Assembly (NCBI GenBank): GCA_009801085.1
Contig: VNWV01000001.1
Span: forward strand, 8,308,001-8,372,000
Length of the DNA stretch: 64,000 nucleotides
From: Lasiodiplodia sp. COLG20
Lineage: Eukaryota; Ascomycota; Dothideomycetes; Botryosphaeriales; Botryosphaeriaceae
Direction of reading: 5' to 3'
The notes below the pieces were generated by a model. That model was not told where the DNA came from. It was given only the letters and a program-made list of their open reading frames with translations, and searched no databases. Position 1 is the stretch's first letter, and the number at the start of each line of letters is the position of its first letter. Positions 11,158 to 22,200 of this stretch are shown here, piece after piece. Made by a program: the position numbers and the translations under genes.

Positions 11158-12039
11158 GATGGCGGTGGTGACAAGGCCTGAAGTTTGTTTGGGATTATGG
11201 ACAAAAACGGTAAAAAGAGCGAACGGGAGGGCTGTAGGGTTGTTTCGACCAGCGAAGGACTGAAGAAGGTAAAGATGCACAGCGACTGATGGGCAGTGAA
11301 GAGAAACGGATCCTTGACGGCGGCTCAAGGTTCTTATAGAGGGATTGACAACGCAGGCCTGGTCGCGAGACTCTCAAACACCGCCATGGATCCTGCGGCC
11401 GGCATCCCGAGGGATCATCGTCCATCGATCCCGTTGGACGGGATGAAGGGGTGGCACTTTTCGCCGTCTTTCATCTGGGAAAGCGGCTCGAGACTGCCAG
11501 TCAGCGTTGCTTGTTTCCGCTTTTCACTGCTTCAGGCTATAGCCGAGCCAGGTAAGACATGTGTCCCTCGATCGGCGGCCCCTTTGGGCGCTTCGAGATG
11601 CAAGAGTGCATGATGTTGGCACGGGAGGTGCTTAAAGTCGAAACGGCTTGGCGGTGGAACGGTGGTCAGAGCGACGTTTTGAGCCCCGACTGGCCAATGA
11701 GATCACCAGACGCGTAGCCGAGCCTCACGACCGCCTCGAAACAGATCCGCTTTGATGTTTCTCCACAGGTTCGCCCCCCTGTTAATTTGAGGCGGCACGA
11801 CGGCCCTGTATTTCGGGGTGCCGCGGCCGAGTCTCCCACTGCCGCCCCAATAGTAGCGGCTCCGCCCAATCAGAGCGCAGATGGATAAACGCGACTAACT
11901 CAGCCTTCGGAAAGTTGCTTACAATGCCGTCGTGTTCGAGGATGAATCACAAGATATATACGTCATATTCGATATTTTTGTACAAACAAAGTATAGACAA
12001 GAATCCAAGAACACACGCTGGATACGCTGCTTATCCACC
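11158..12039. other. AA9 promoter region and mannanase 3' flank
   Basis: This holds the upstream region of the AA9 gene (including the TATA-like site noted separately) and the 3' end of the mannanase transcript. No further gene is seen. Confidence 0.5.
11333..11338 (-). promoter_or_regulatory. TATA-like box of the AA9 gene
   Basis: TATAAG on the minus strand, about 176 bp upstream of the AA9 start codon. The position is plausible for a fungal gene with a leader of about 140 nt. Confidence 0.35.
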
Positions 12040-13370
12040 TCAGTTGTTGATCTTGGCAACGTGGTTGGTGACCAGACAGGTCCAGTCAGACGTGTCCGTG
12101 AAGATGGTGTTGCCATCGTTGTTGGTCTGGCCCCAGCTGAGCGTCGTGCCGAAATCCCAGAAATTGTCGGCAGCAATTCCGGTGGTGTTGAGGGCTGTGT
12201 CCTGCCACTTGCCCTCAACAGTGCACTTGTCGCTTTGCACACCGTATTCCTCAAAGACGCAAGGCTTGCCAGCATCAACACATGCCTTGCCGTGAGCAAC
12301 CACCCATTCGGAGCCGAACGGGTCGTTGGTTTGGCCCCCTGGAAAAGCGGTCAGTGTGGAGCAATAACTGGGATCCTCAAAAGGGGAACTTACAGGAGTC
12401 GGGGTACAGATGGAAAGTACCATAGTCAAGAGTCTCGATCTCGAGGTTCTTGTTCCAGTCGACACCCTCACCTTGCTGTTTCTTCGTTAGCTTTTCACCC
12501 ATGCGTGACTGGGGAAGAATCCTACCGTGTAAGGGTAGCTGCCGTCACCACCTGAGACTCCGAATCCTTCATCGCCAAGGGTAACCAGGTGGTTGGGATC
12601 AAGGCTCTTGATGTAAGCGCTGGTTTCCTTTGCCCAGTCATAGATGACGCTCTGAAAAGCGTTAGTCTTGTGATTTTATGAAGGATCAAGGCAGGGGTAG
12701 TTACCGTGTTGCAGCCGTTGCAGCGGGGCTCGTTGGCCAGCTCCCAAGAAAACACCGCCGACGAGTTAGAGTAGCGAGAGACGACAGTCTTGATGTACTT
12801 CTTGTACTGAGCCTGAATATCGGCGTTGGCGTACCAGTCTGGGTTCGCCGAACCGCCAAAGCGCTTCATATAGGCAGCCATGCCTCCATAGTCCGTCCAG
12901 TTGTTGACGAAGTTGATCACGAGCTTGATGCCGCGCTGCTCGGCAGACTTGACGACGTAGTCAAGACGCTGAAGGCCGTCGGTACCAGTGTTGATGACGG
13001 GGTCCTGACCATCGACAAACGACTGAAACCAGACGGTGCCTGTAGATATGATTAGCACAATCTTCTGTAAATGCTTCTTCAGAGACAGCTTACCGTCAGT
13101 GGGAACGGTGTTCACATCGTTGAAGCCCCAGATGCGAAGAATCTTGAGGCCCGACTCCTTCAGGCGATCGAGAGCCGTGTCAATGTCATCGTTGCCAGTG
13201 GTGAAAGCGAGCCAGTACGCATTCGTGCCAGCGTAGTACTGGGTCACGCCGTCAATGTTGAACTTCAGGCCATCAACTTTGGCGAAAGTGGAGTTGGATT
13301 GCCTCCTCAGCGGGCTGGCAGCAGCAAGAGAAGTGGCAGCCGCCACACCAAGAACAGTCGAAACCTTCAT
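12040..13370 (-). CDS. GH5 endo-beta-1,4-mannanase (secreted)
   Basis: Five exons (13094-13370, 12705-13039, 12526-12651, 12394-12475, 12040-12338) with introns of 50-55 bp encode 372 residues. The N-terminus is a signal peptide (about residues 1-18) followed by PLRRQ, a likely KR/RR-type propeptide site. The catalytic domain fits the GH5 subfamily 7 fungal mannanases: [12 protein letters not shown] near residue 45, [11 protein letters not shown], the acid/base Glu196 in [12 protein letters not shown], and FHLYPDSWG. The nucleophile is most likely Glu304 in KPCVFEEYG. There is no carbohydrate-binding module. The enzyme hydrolyses beta-1,4-mannan and glucomannan in plant walls, outside the cell. 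It is upstream of, and on the same strand as, the AA9 gene. Domain assignment is firm; exact substrate preference is inferred from the family. Confidence 0.95.
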
Positions 13371-14699
13371 CCTGTGGAATTTCAAAAGAAAGAAGTGTGG
13401 GCGAGTGAATGAATCCGCTGTATGCAGCCTTGGATAATTTATAAGGGACGAGTGCTTGAAGCTGGCCAATGCCCAGAAAAGAACGAGGAAAATCGGGCTG
13501 CGACCGGCGCTGTGGGCTTCACGGGCTTCCTAGGTCCGTTTCTTTCAGAAGGTAGTGCGGGACTTGTATAGTGCGAGGAACAAACGGGTTGGTGGATCTT
13601 CGGACGGACCTCGTGTGCGGCAGCACGGGACAGAAACGCCGTTAAAACACGTCTCAACCAGGGTAGGATATTAAGTGTCAAAGGCCCACAACGAGACGCT
13701 ACGCAAGCATGCATGCGCTCTGGCGCTCGTCTGCAGCACGCAGAAAATCCGGGGAAATTTGGATGAAACACGTTGTCAATCGGACCTTGAAACATTGAGT
13801 TTACCGACTTCGTAGTCTGCGGACAAACATCCGAACACAGTCACCCAATCATATGGGCCGCATATTTATCCAGGGCAGAAAGAAGATCTCGAACTTCGGA
13901 TCAGCTGCGCGGAAGACAAGTGTTGTTCCATTGAATTTTCCGCAATTGAGCGAATAAGGCTTGCTCTACCTAGTTGGCGAAGTCAGCGACATGCCGGAAC
14001 GTTCTCGCAGTGACTAGCGTCCATAGGGGAAGACTGAGCAGAACGCGTGCAAACTCCGTGTTCAAAGTGGAATGGCCTGCCGATCTTGGGCGGCTATCTG
14101 AAGCAGAGTGGAGGTGGCGTGTCACAGATCTCCTGAGCCGGCTATTAGGTTGGGACAAGATCAGCTCTGCAAATACTACATGACAGCCCGCACCGAGACC
14201 TCTTGCTGGTTGCCAGTCGCTGGTCAAAGCCTATCTCGGCCAGTTGTATCCCAAATTTCACGACTGTCGCTGAGGCATCTCTTGTTCAAGTCAGCCTCAA
14301 AGCCATGCAGCAGCTCTGCACCACCTTGACTTTTACCTCCATTTCTGGGCAAGCGGACTTTGAAGGATGGCTGGATGTATGGCGTCGCATTTCAGAAGCT
14401 TGCGCAACTGCCCGGCTATCTGCAAATCCGGGGCCGCTAAGAGTAGCGACCACTTACCTGGCAGGGCGCGCAGTCGAAGCTCATGATCCGCCTCCACCTT
14501 ACCCAAAGCGGCAGTAGTAGTGTGCGGATGGCCCCTCATGCCGGGAGCTCGACGAACGGCAGCGCTTATGCAGCCTAGTCAGATGATCATGGATGGCGCG
14601 TTTACTTGTGTGCTTCGCCGCTTCTAACGATTCTTATCACTCTGCGCACTCCAGCACAGTTCCTCTACTCAAGCAGTTTCAGTCGCCTCGACAACGAAA
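13371..14699. other. Intergenic between mannanase and BLOC-1 subunit, no gene supported
   Basis: Apart from the mannanase promoter, the 1.3 kb holds no recognisable gene. A 68-codon minus-strand frame at 14333-14539 looks mildly protein-like but lacks splice or family support. Confidence 0.45.
13437..13443 (-). promoter_or_regulatory. TATA box of the mannanase gene
   Basis: TATAAAT on the minus strand, 67 bp upstream of the mannanase ATG, the usual distance for a strongly regulated secreted-enzyme gene. Confidence 0.5.
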
Positions 14700-15086
14700 A
14701 TGTCCTCACAATCGCCGTCCCAGACACCGGACGAGCAGCGCGTTGCTGAAGCGCGCGCTGCGGTCACAGCCTCTCTGTCCTCGGTCGGTGGATCGATGAA
14801 CGCCGAGATGCGACAGCGCGCAGGAGACATACACGCAAACGCAGCAGCCATCGAGAAGCAGGAGAAAGAACTGGCCAAGCAGACGGCGGCGCTGGCCAAG
14901 GAGGGCGACAAATGGCAAAAGATGGCGGATCAGAACGTGAAGAAGCTCAATGAAATGGGCGACCTCCAGAACTGGGCCGAGATGATCGAGCGCGACCTGT
15001 TGGTGGTGGAAGAGACGCTCCGGCTGGCGGAGGGCGAAGCCGATCAAGGAAACGCAAGCGGGACAAATGGTTGGACGCGGGGTTAA
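14700..15086 (+). CDS. BLOC-1 complex subunit 1 (GCN5L1/BLOC1S1 family)
   Basis: This single exon encodes 128 residues, the usual size for the family (about 125). Residues 15-110 match the GCN5L1 pattern. They include a run of alternating hydrophobic and charged residues predicted to form a long coiled coil (NAAAIEKQEKELAKQTAALA), then WQKMADQNVKKLNEMGDLQNW and AEMIERDLLVVEETL, which correspond to the conserved WxxMxxxxxxALKEIGDxENWAxxIExD block. In animals the protein is a subunit of BLOC-1 and BORC, which act in endosome and lysosome trafficking; in yeasts the counterpart (Bls1) is in an endosomal BLOC-1. The last 18 residues are Gly/Asn-rich and not conserved. The product is small, soluble and presumably cytosolic or endosomal. 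Confidence 0.85.
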   Translation: MSSQSPSQTPDEQRVAEARAAVTASLSSVGGSMNAEMRQRAGDIHANAAAIEKQEKELAKQTAALAKEGDKWQKMADQNVKKLNEMGDLQNWAEMIERDLLVVEETLRLAEGEADQGNASGTNGWTRG

Positions 15087-16234
15087 ACGGTTGGGAAAGA
15101 GGGAGCTTTTGGGCCCATCTCCAACCACAGCTCGCCGCGTGCGACGGCCGGAGTGCGCGGGGATGCAGCGGGTGGTGCAAGCGCAAGCTGCCTTGTACCT
15201 ACAGGCGACGCGCTCGGCGGGGCCTGGGGCTTCCCGGGCGCGACGGGCGGCTGGCGCCTCGCACGCGTCGCGACGCCCGCTAGCTTTCGCGAATGCCATG
15301 CGCGCCGCCATGGTGCTGATGTTATCTTACGCCTGATTAGTGATGCTTCCTCTCTGTGAACATGCCGTGAGCACCGTCGTCGCGAGTGCTTGTACATACA
15401 TACGTATCAAGACCGTTGAAAGGGCAGCTGTTTTCTGGCGATTGCGCTGCTCGTGCTACGCAGGCTGGGTGTGGATAAACAGCAACCATCGGCCAGCGCG
15501 TGCATGCCGATTCAGCCCAGCAGAGCCCCTCGGACGCCCGAGTCTCATGCAGCCTTTGGTCACGCAATGCTTCAGGTGCTCCATGGTTCGGGGCGCCAGG
15601 GACTGCAGCTGTTCCGCGAAGCTCTCTTCTGTGGGTGGCCCGTGGGCCACATTTCAAACTGAGTAAGCCTGTCGGTGACGTTAGGTTTGCTACCGCCTAC
15701 CTCACGGCGAAGACGCAGACAACCAGCCCAACTTCCTCAGCACCCGCTTCCCCGCCACTCCCTCTCCATCACCCTCCGCCATCGACACGGGCTGGCCTGC
15801 GCACTGCTTCACAACGCCCGCGACACAGACGCAAAAGTCTAACGTGAGGGGACGCCTGCACCGCTCCTCTCTTTTCCGTTGGAACCTTTGCCCTGCGCTT
15901 CCGACAGACCCAATCTCGCGCCTTTTCGCTCAACAGTCACCCGCTGGCCCCGAAAGTCGCTGGTGCCGACCCACTACGCCGCCTTCCAGCTCCAGGCACG
16001 CGCGCCCGCAATTCCGACAACAGTTGCGCCGCCACCGGGCCACTCTTCCGCCCGCACCTCACGCTACCTTTCATCGCCGCGACACCCGCCAAGCCCGCCC
16101 TCCTAAGCCCGCTACTGACTGACCCATCACAGCCGATCACCGCGAACCGCTGTAGAGTGAGGCTTGGAGCTGTGTGAGCTGGATAGCAACACCTGGGCGT
16201 GGGAAGGTCTGCCTTCCAGGCTGTGGTTGCGAAC
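15087..16234. other. Tom1 upstream region
   Basis: 1.15 kb between the BLOC-1 subunit gene and the Tom1-type ligase. The second half (about 15690-16130) is C-rich and pyrimidine-rich, typical of promoters and leaders of highly expressed fungal housekeeping genes. Open frames in it are compositional. Confidence 0.45.
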
Positions 16235-19200
16235 ATGGGGAGGATAAAAAAGGTCGCAACATCCAAGCATGACGCGACTCTGGTATGTGCTCACTCCGCA
16301 TGCTTTCTGAGACGCGGCAAACTCTTGCTAACGTGAATTGATTGTAGTCTCCGTACATCGCGGAGTTCATCAAGGAGACGCTCGCGCTCCCGCTTCACAA
16401 GATACCCGCTCACCTGAGCTCTTTCCCCCGGCGATGGCCTTTCCCTCGTGGTGACCTATATCACTGGATCCCCGTGCTGAACCGTTTCGACCGCGTGCTC
16501 GAGCTGTTCGTCGAGGAATATGCCTTGGCCACCGGTCCTCAAACCCAACCTTTCGGCAGGCGTCTGCTGCTGAAGGGCGATGCGGAGGATGGCAAGCAGT
16601 CGCCGGAGTTGCTGCCCAGCGCTGCTGATCTCGATGCTGCTGGCTACACTGCGGAGGGCGATCAGCAACTCCTTGAGGATATCCTGAGGTTCACCAAGTT
16701 GTTACTGGAGAACTGCGGAAACCGCAGCCTGTACGCTAGCAGCGAGCATCTCAGCAAACTTCTAAACACTACCTCCATCTCGCTGTTGAGGACGACTTTG
16801 CGTCTCACTCTCAGGCTTGCCCAACGCTATCATACCTCGCGTGTACGCATGGGCTCGAGCGCCACCGTGCAAAACAGCCTCCTTCTCAGCCACTACAACA
16901 TCAACCTCGATAACCTCCACAAGATCGCATTGCCCTTCGCAAAGGGCTCCTCGCCGGCATCTGGCAAGGGTAAGGACAAGCTTTCTCTTGGTCCGAGCGC
17001 TGAGGCTCCATCAGACAAGATGCAGGTGGCGGATTTGGTGGGCAAGGTCAAGCTGGAAGAGATTCCGCCTGCCCTTCGTGAGGAGTGGGCTAGCGTCTTC
17101 TTAACCTACTACGATACCACCAAGGACGAAGCCAGCAAGCCCGCACCGCATGAACCGTTCGCTAGCCCTGGCGGGGCGCCAAGTACCCCGACACCCGTAC
17201 GTCGTTCTACTCTCGGTCCCCATTCTACGCCTAGACAAAATCGCACTGCGCCGACTGAACAGTCGCCACGCACTCCCGTGACACCCAATGCTCAGCATGA
17301 TGCAGCTCGTCCTCCGGGTCCAAAGTTTTTGGAAATCCCCTATCGGGAAATCTCTTCTCAGCCTTGTTACGAAATTATGAGGAGCTATGCTCACGACGTG
17401 CCTGAGGAGACCCGCTATGAACTTCTCCATCGCGTTCGTGTTGCGCACTCTCTTGCGTCTGATAGGGCGGCACGCGAAAACATCGTGGCCATCCGGTTGC
17501 TTGCTATTGCTAATCTGGCTTACGTCCATCCCGAGACGACGTTCCATCAAAAGATCGGGCAGCAGGATTCTGATGAGCCTCGTCCACTTCAGCTTGCCTA
17601 CCAGCTTGCCGAGCTGATTCACCCCCCTGCAGACGGTCAGCTCGGTGCCTCTAGAGAGCTCCAGACCACCGCCTTGTGTGCCTTGGAAGCCCTTACTAAG
17701 CACAAGAACAAGGGCGCCGATTTGACATCTGCACTGAGTCTTAACGTCAATCACGGTGTTCTCTTCTACGTCGCTCGGAAGGCCGTTGCCGAACTTACGC
17801 GCGATGATGGGCCCGGGGGCTCTCTAGAGGACGACGAGTGGCGGGAATCCTTGTTCACTTTGCTCACCAGCATTCCGGGACAGGTCAACCGCATGGGCGA
17901 GAGCATGGTTGCGGCAGGTTTGTTCGATATCTTCGTAGAAGTGCTCACCCTTCGCACTCAGAGGTCCGAGCGCTACTACTCTCGCGTCTTGAGCTTCCTG
18001 GACACTTTCGCCTTCAATCTTCGCGATGCTTTCCAAGCTTTTGTACAAGCTAAGGGTCTCGATGCTATCGCTGATCTCGCTGGACATGAGGTTGAGAGTG
18101 CTTTCACACGAGCCGAGCGGGGCGAGGGAATGCCCGATCAATACAAGACCCAGCACACGGACTATAAGATCGCATACTATCCCCAGCAGACCCTTCGCTG
18201 GCTCTTCAAATTCATTAGCCACATGATGACTCATGGAGGCGGTGGTATCGATCGGTTGCTTCGGAACTTGATGGACTCTCCGCGGCTTCTGGCAGGCCTC
18301 CGTACAGTTTTGGCCGAGGCACCCATCTTCGGCAGCACTGTGTGGAGTATGACCGTCAATATCCTCGCCAATTTCATTCACCACGAGCCTACTAGCTACG
18401 CCATCATCGCTGAGGCCGGATTGAGCAAGACTTTCTTGGAAACTGTCACGCAGAAGCCGATTGAAGAGAAAGCTCCCGAGTCGACCACCCAGAGTGTGAC
18501 TGAGACGCCCTCACAGTCAGATGTTCCTGTCACCAAAGAGGAGGCTCCAAAAGATAAAGATTCCAAGGCCGCAACCACTGGTATTCTTCCGGTTGCCGAG
18601 GCCATCGCTGCAGTTCCTCCCGCTTTCGGCGCCATCTGCCTGACTGAGGCGGGTCTCAACCTCTTCAAGAATTCAACCGCCCTTGAGAGCTTTTTCGAAG
18701 TCTTCACCAGCCCTGCACATGTGAAGGCAATCGAAGTGGACTCAGAGACGACGCAACAGCTTGGTACTTCCTTCGACGAGCTCGTTCGCCACCACCCGCC
18801 GCTCAAGCAAGCCATCCTTGCGTCGGTCAAGAAGATGGTTGCAAGGGTTGGTAAGCTCTGCTTCGAGAGGGCACAGCAGAAGGGTGTCGGTTCTAAGCTC
18901 TGGGTTGAGAGCAGCGAAGGTAAAATCCTTGTCTCGGGGGGCCGTAAGGCCCTCTGGGGAAAGGAGGGTGCCCGCCACCAGCACTCTCGCGGGGAACAGT
19001 CGCCAAACCAAGGAGGTGATGTGGAGATGACTGATGCTGACACTTCGGCAGCTTCTGCACAAGCTTCGAATGTCGACGTCTCCATAGATGATGTGGTAGA
19101 GCATGAAGACCCTAAGGACGGCCCTACCACCACCCAGTTCATCACTGCAGCTTGCAAGTTCCTGGAAGGTTTTTTCATCAACGAATCCCTTTGCTCAGCA

Positions 19201-22200
19201 TTCATTGAGGAAGGAGGCCTCGAGTTCGTCCTTGACTTCGGGACTCTACCATGCCTACCGTACAATTTCAACGAGTGGTTTGCTGTGGGAGAGGAGTTCA
19301 GCCGCGTCATTCAACTCATCGTCGATCAGAAACCCCATCTTGCGCTACCTTCTCTAATCAGGCGGTTCCAAGCTGCTTGTGACGAGCTCGAGCCCTTCAT
19401 GCGCAATGATCGCCAGTCTGCTTATCTTGCGGTTTTCACTAGCAAGAATGCTGGTGTGGACCCCGACCCTACCGTCGTCGCTAATGGCACGCGATTTGCA
19501 AAGGCGCTCGTTGTAGTCCTCACCCTGGCCAACGCACTCTCCATGACATTCGAAGGCTCAATGTTCAACCACCGTTCGAGCCACAACATTTTCTCCTTGG
19601 TCAACATGGGCGACATGTACGCTCACCTGATCGATAGCCTTGGCAGGCTTCAGAGGTGTTGCGTGTGGGAGGAGATTCTTCTCCAGAAGGAAATCCCTTC
19701 CGACTGGGAGAAGAGCACAAGAGTCAAGAGCAGTGGCTTTAGCACGGACGAAGCGAACAACATCCTCCGCTTGACAGACCCGCACCACCCAGAAGAGCCC
19801 AGTGAGACGGCGACTACGGACGCATCTGGTCAACAAGCTAGTGGAGCTAACAGCGGCGAGAGCGGTACATCGCAGGCTGGTACATCTCTGGACAAGTCAT
19901 CAGCCCAGTACAAAAACACGAAGATTCTGCGTTATCTACTCAGCCAAGTCCCGACTGCCATCACTCCGTTTTTGCAGGCATTGGGCAGATGCCTTCTCTT
20001 CAGGAGGACTCAGGAGCAGTGGCAGAAGCAGAATGCTTTCGTTGTCGCAGACCAACTCGCCAAACTCGCCATGGATCAACTTAGTTATGAGCTGCCGAAG
20101 AAGAGTGTCGATGCGAAGGACCGTTACGCGTATTGGATCGTCATTCTTACTTCCATTTCTCAAATTCTCATGGAAGGAAGTATGGACCGTAGTCCTCCAC
20201 ACATGCTAACTCTGATCCTCGCTTCCTTCCAAACCCAAGGCGGCCTCGATCAACTGAGCGAAATACTCGACTCGTTCTTCGATGAGGCGAAGGGCATTAT
20301 TGAGAAGAACGACAGCCAGGAACTTCCGGAAGATGTACAAGGGCTGATGAATTTGGCGCTCGGCGGCATCAAGATCATCTTGACTTTGTATGCCAACATG
20401 GTCAACCCGAAATGCGTGATAGACGCGCATCAGACCAATGCCATGAACACGCGCGACCGGAACCGGCCAAAGGGCGATTCCTTCTTCCCCTCACAGTTCC
20501 TAGTCGAGTTACGTATGGCCGTCATCAAACCGGTTGAAAAGATATGGAATTCGGAGCTTATGAACAAGGCTACAACGTCCATCGTCAAGAATCTGGTCGA
20601 GATTCTCCGGATCGTCCTTGATAGCGAGGGTGAGAGCGAGGCATACAAGCGCGCTGACACTCCTCCAGCTCGGCTGAGGTTCACCTACAAGCCGTGGAAG
20701 GCGCGCACCTTCGAGCATGTGGAAAATCTCAAGCGTGACGGCTTCGAAGAAGACCTGGCAAAGGAGGCGCAATACCGTTCTTACGACAACGCAACCTACG
20801 CCAGAGAGTATTGCAACGCAGCAAAGAACGATCCTCGATTCGAGAGGAATTTCGTACCTCCTTATGAAACCGAGCTCCTCAAACAGACCGGCCAAACTCC
20901 ATCGGCTTCTACTACTCCTAGGTTGACAGCCGAGAGTGAGGACGAGTCTGAAGAACCCGGTTCTAAGTCTGTCGTCATGTCTGACGCCCAGCCCGTTTTG
21001 ACGGACCCCGCCACTTCTGCCAGTACTACCGATAGTTCGGTATACATTCCCCACGCCATTCAAAACTCTGCGTGGGGTCGTGGAGCCTCAGCAAGTGATG
21101 CTGGAAGCGCCGAGTATATCCGGGTTGAAGATCTTGAGGACGCGAGATCCGAGATTCGAAAGAACGTCATCGACCGCGCATTGGAAGTCGTTGATGTCCA
21201 CGAGGATGTCACCTTCGAACTTGCGGACCTGATATCTGCAGCTGTCGCTAAGTCATCTGAGGCTTCCAGCATGCGGACCGAGATCGGAGAGACACTCGTC
21301 AATGCGCTCATATCCTTGCAATCTGAGGAGGATCTGAGGCCCATAGGCAAGAAGATTGCATCATACGCTCACCTTCTTGCTCTCATCCTCCAAGAACGCG
21401 AATTTTACAAAGCGACTCTGCCTCAGTTGAAGGAATTTTTCTCTTCGTTGCTCGGATTCATCAAAACATCTCCAGAGCAGCGTGCAGAGGAGTCGTCGCC
21501 TTGGATTGGCCACGTATTGCTTATCATCGAGCGCATGCTTGCCGACGATGCTCAACCCCCACAGATCCAATGGACTCCTCCGCGAGAAGATGATGCTGAG
21601 GACTTGACACTCCCTGCTATCGAGCTCCCTGAGCCGGTTGTGCCCATGGATGATAAGCACGAACTGTTCAACGCCATTGTCGAAGTCCTACCCCGTATCG
21701 GCAAGGACGAATCTCTGGCGCTCTCGGTCGCTCGTGTGCTCGTCATTCTTACCAGGCATAGACCGCTTGCTACAAAGCTGGGAGAGAAGCGTAATCTGCA
21801 GCGCTTGTTTGTCATGGTGAAACAGCTCAGCGGCATCACCAACGAGCGGTTGCAGAGCTCATTCATGTTGATCTTGCGTCACATTGTTGAAGACGAGGAG
21901 ACCATTAGATTGATCATGAGGACCGAGATCAAGGCGCTGTTCAAGGAGAAGGGCAACCGTCCTCGGAACGGTCCTCAGCAGATGGATACTACCGCCTACG
22001 TTCGAGCTCTCTGGAGTCTTGCCAACCGCAGCCCTGAGATCTTCGTGGAGGTCACCAACGAGAAGCTGAGGCTAACTAGCTATGCTCGGGAATCACGTAG
22101 TCAGAATTTCCTCGAGCTCAAGGAGGAAGAGGCTCCTGCCGACAAGAAGCCGGATGAGAAAGCTAGCGCGGAGGGCGAGCAGCCCGCTGACTCTTCCAAG

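Noticed and set aside
14333..14539. 68-codon minus-strand frame next to the BLOC-1 subunit gene
   Set aside because: It has a mildly protein-like composition, but the internal GTAAGT...CAG would be a 38-nt intron, too short, and nothing is recognisable.
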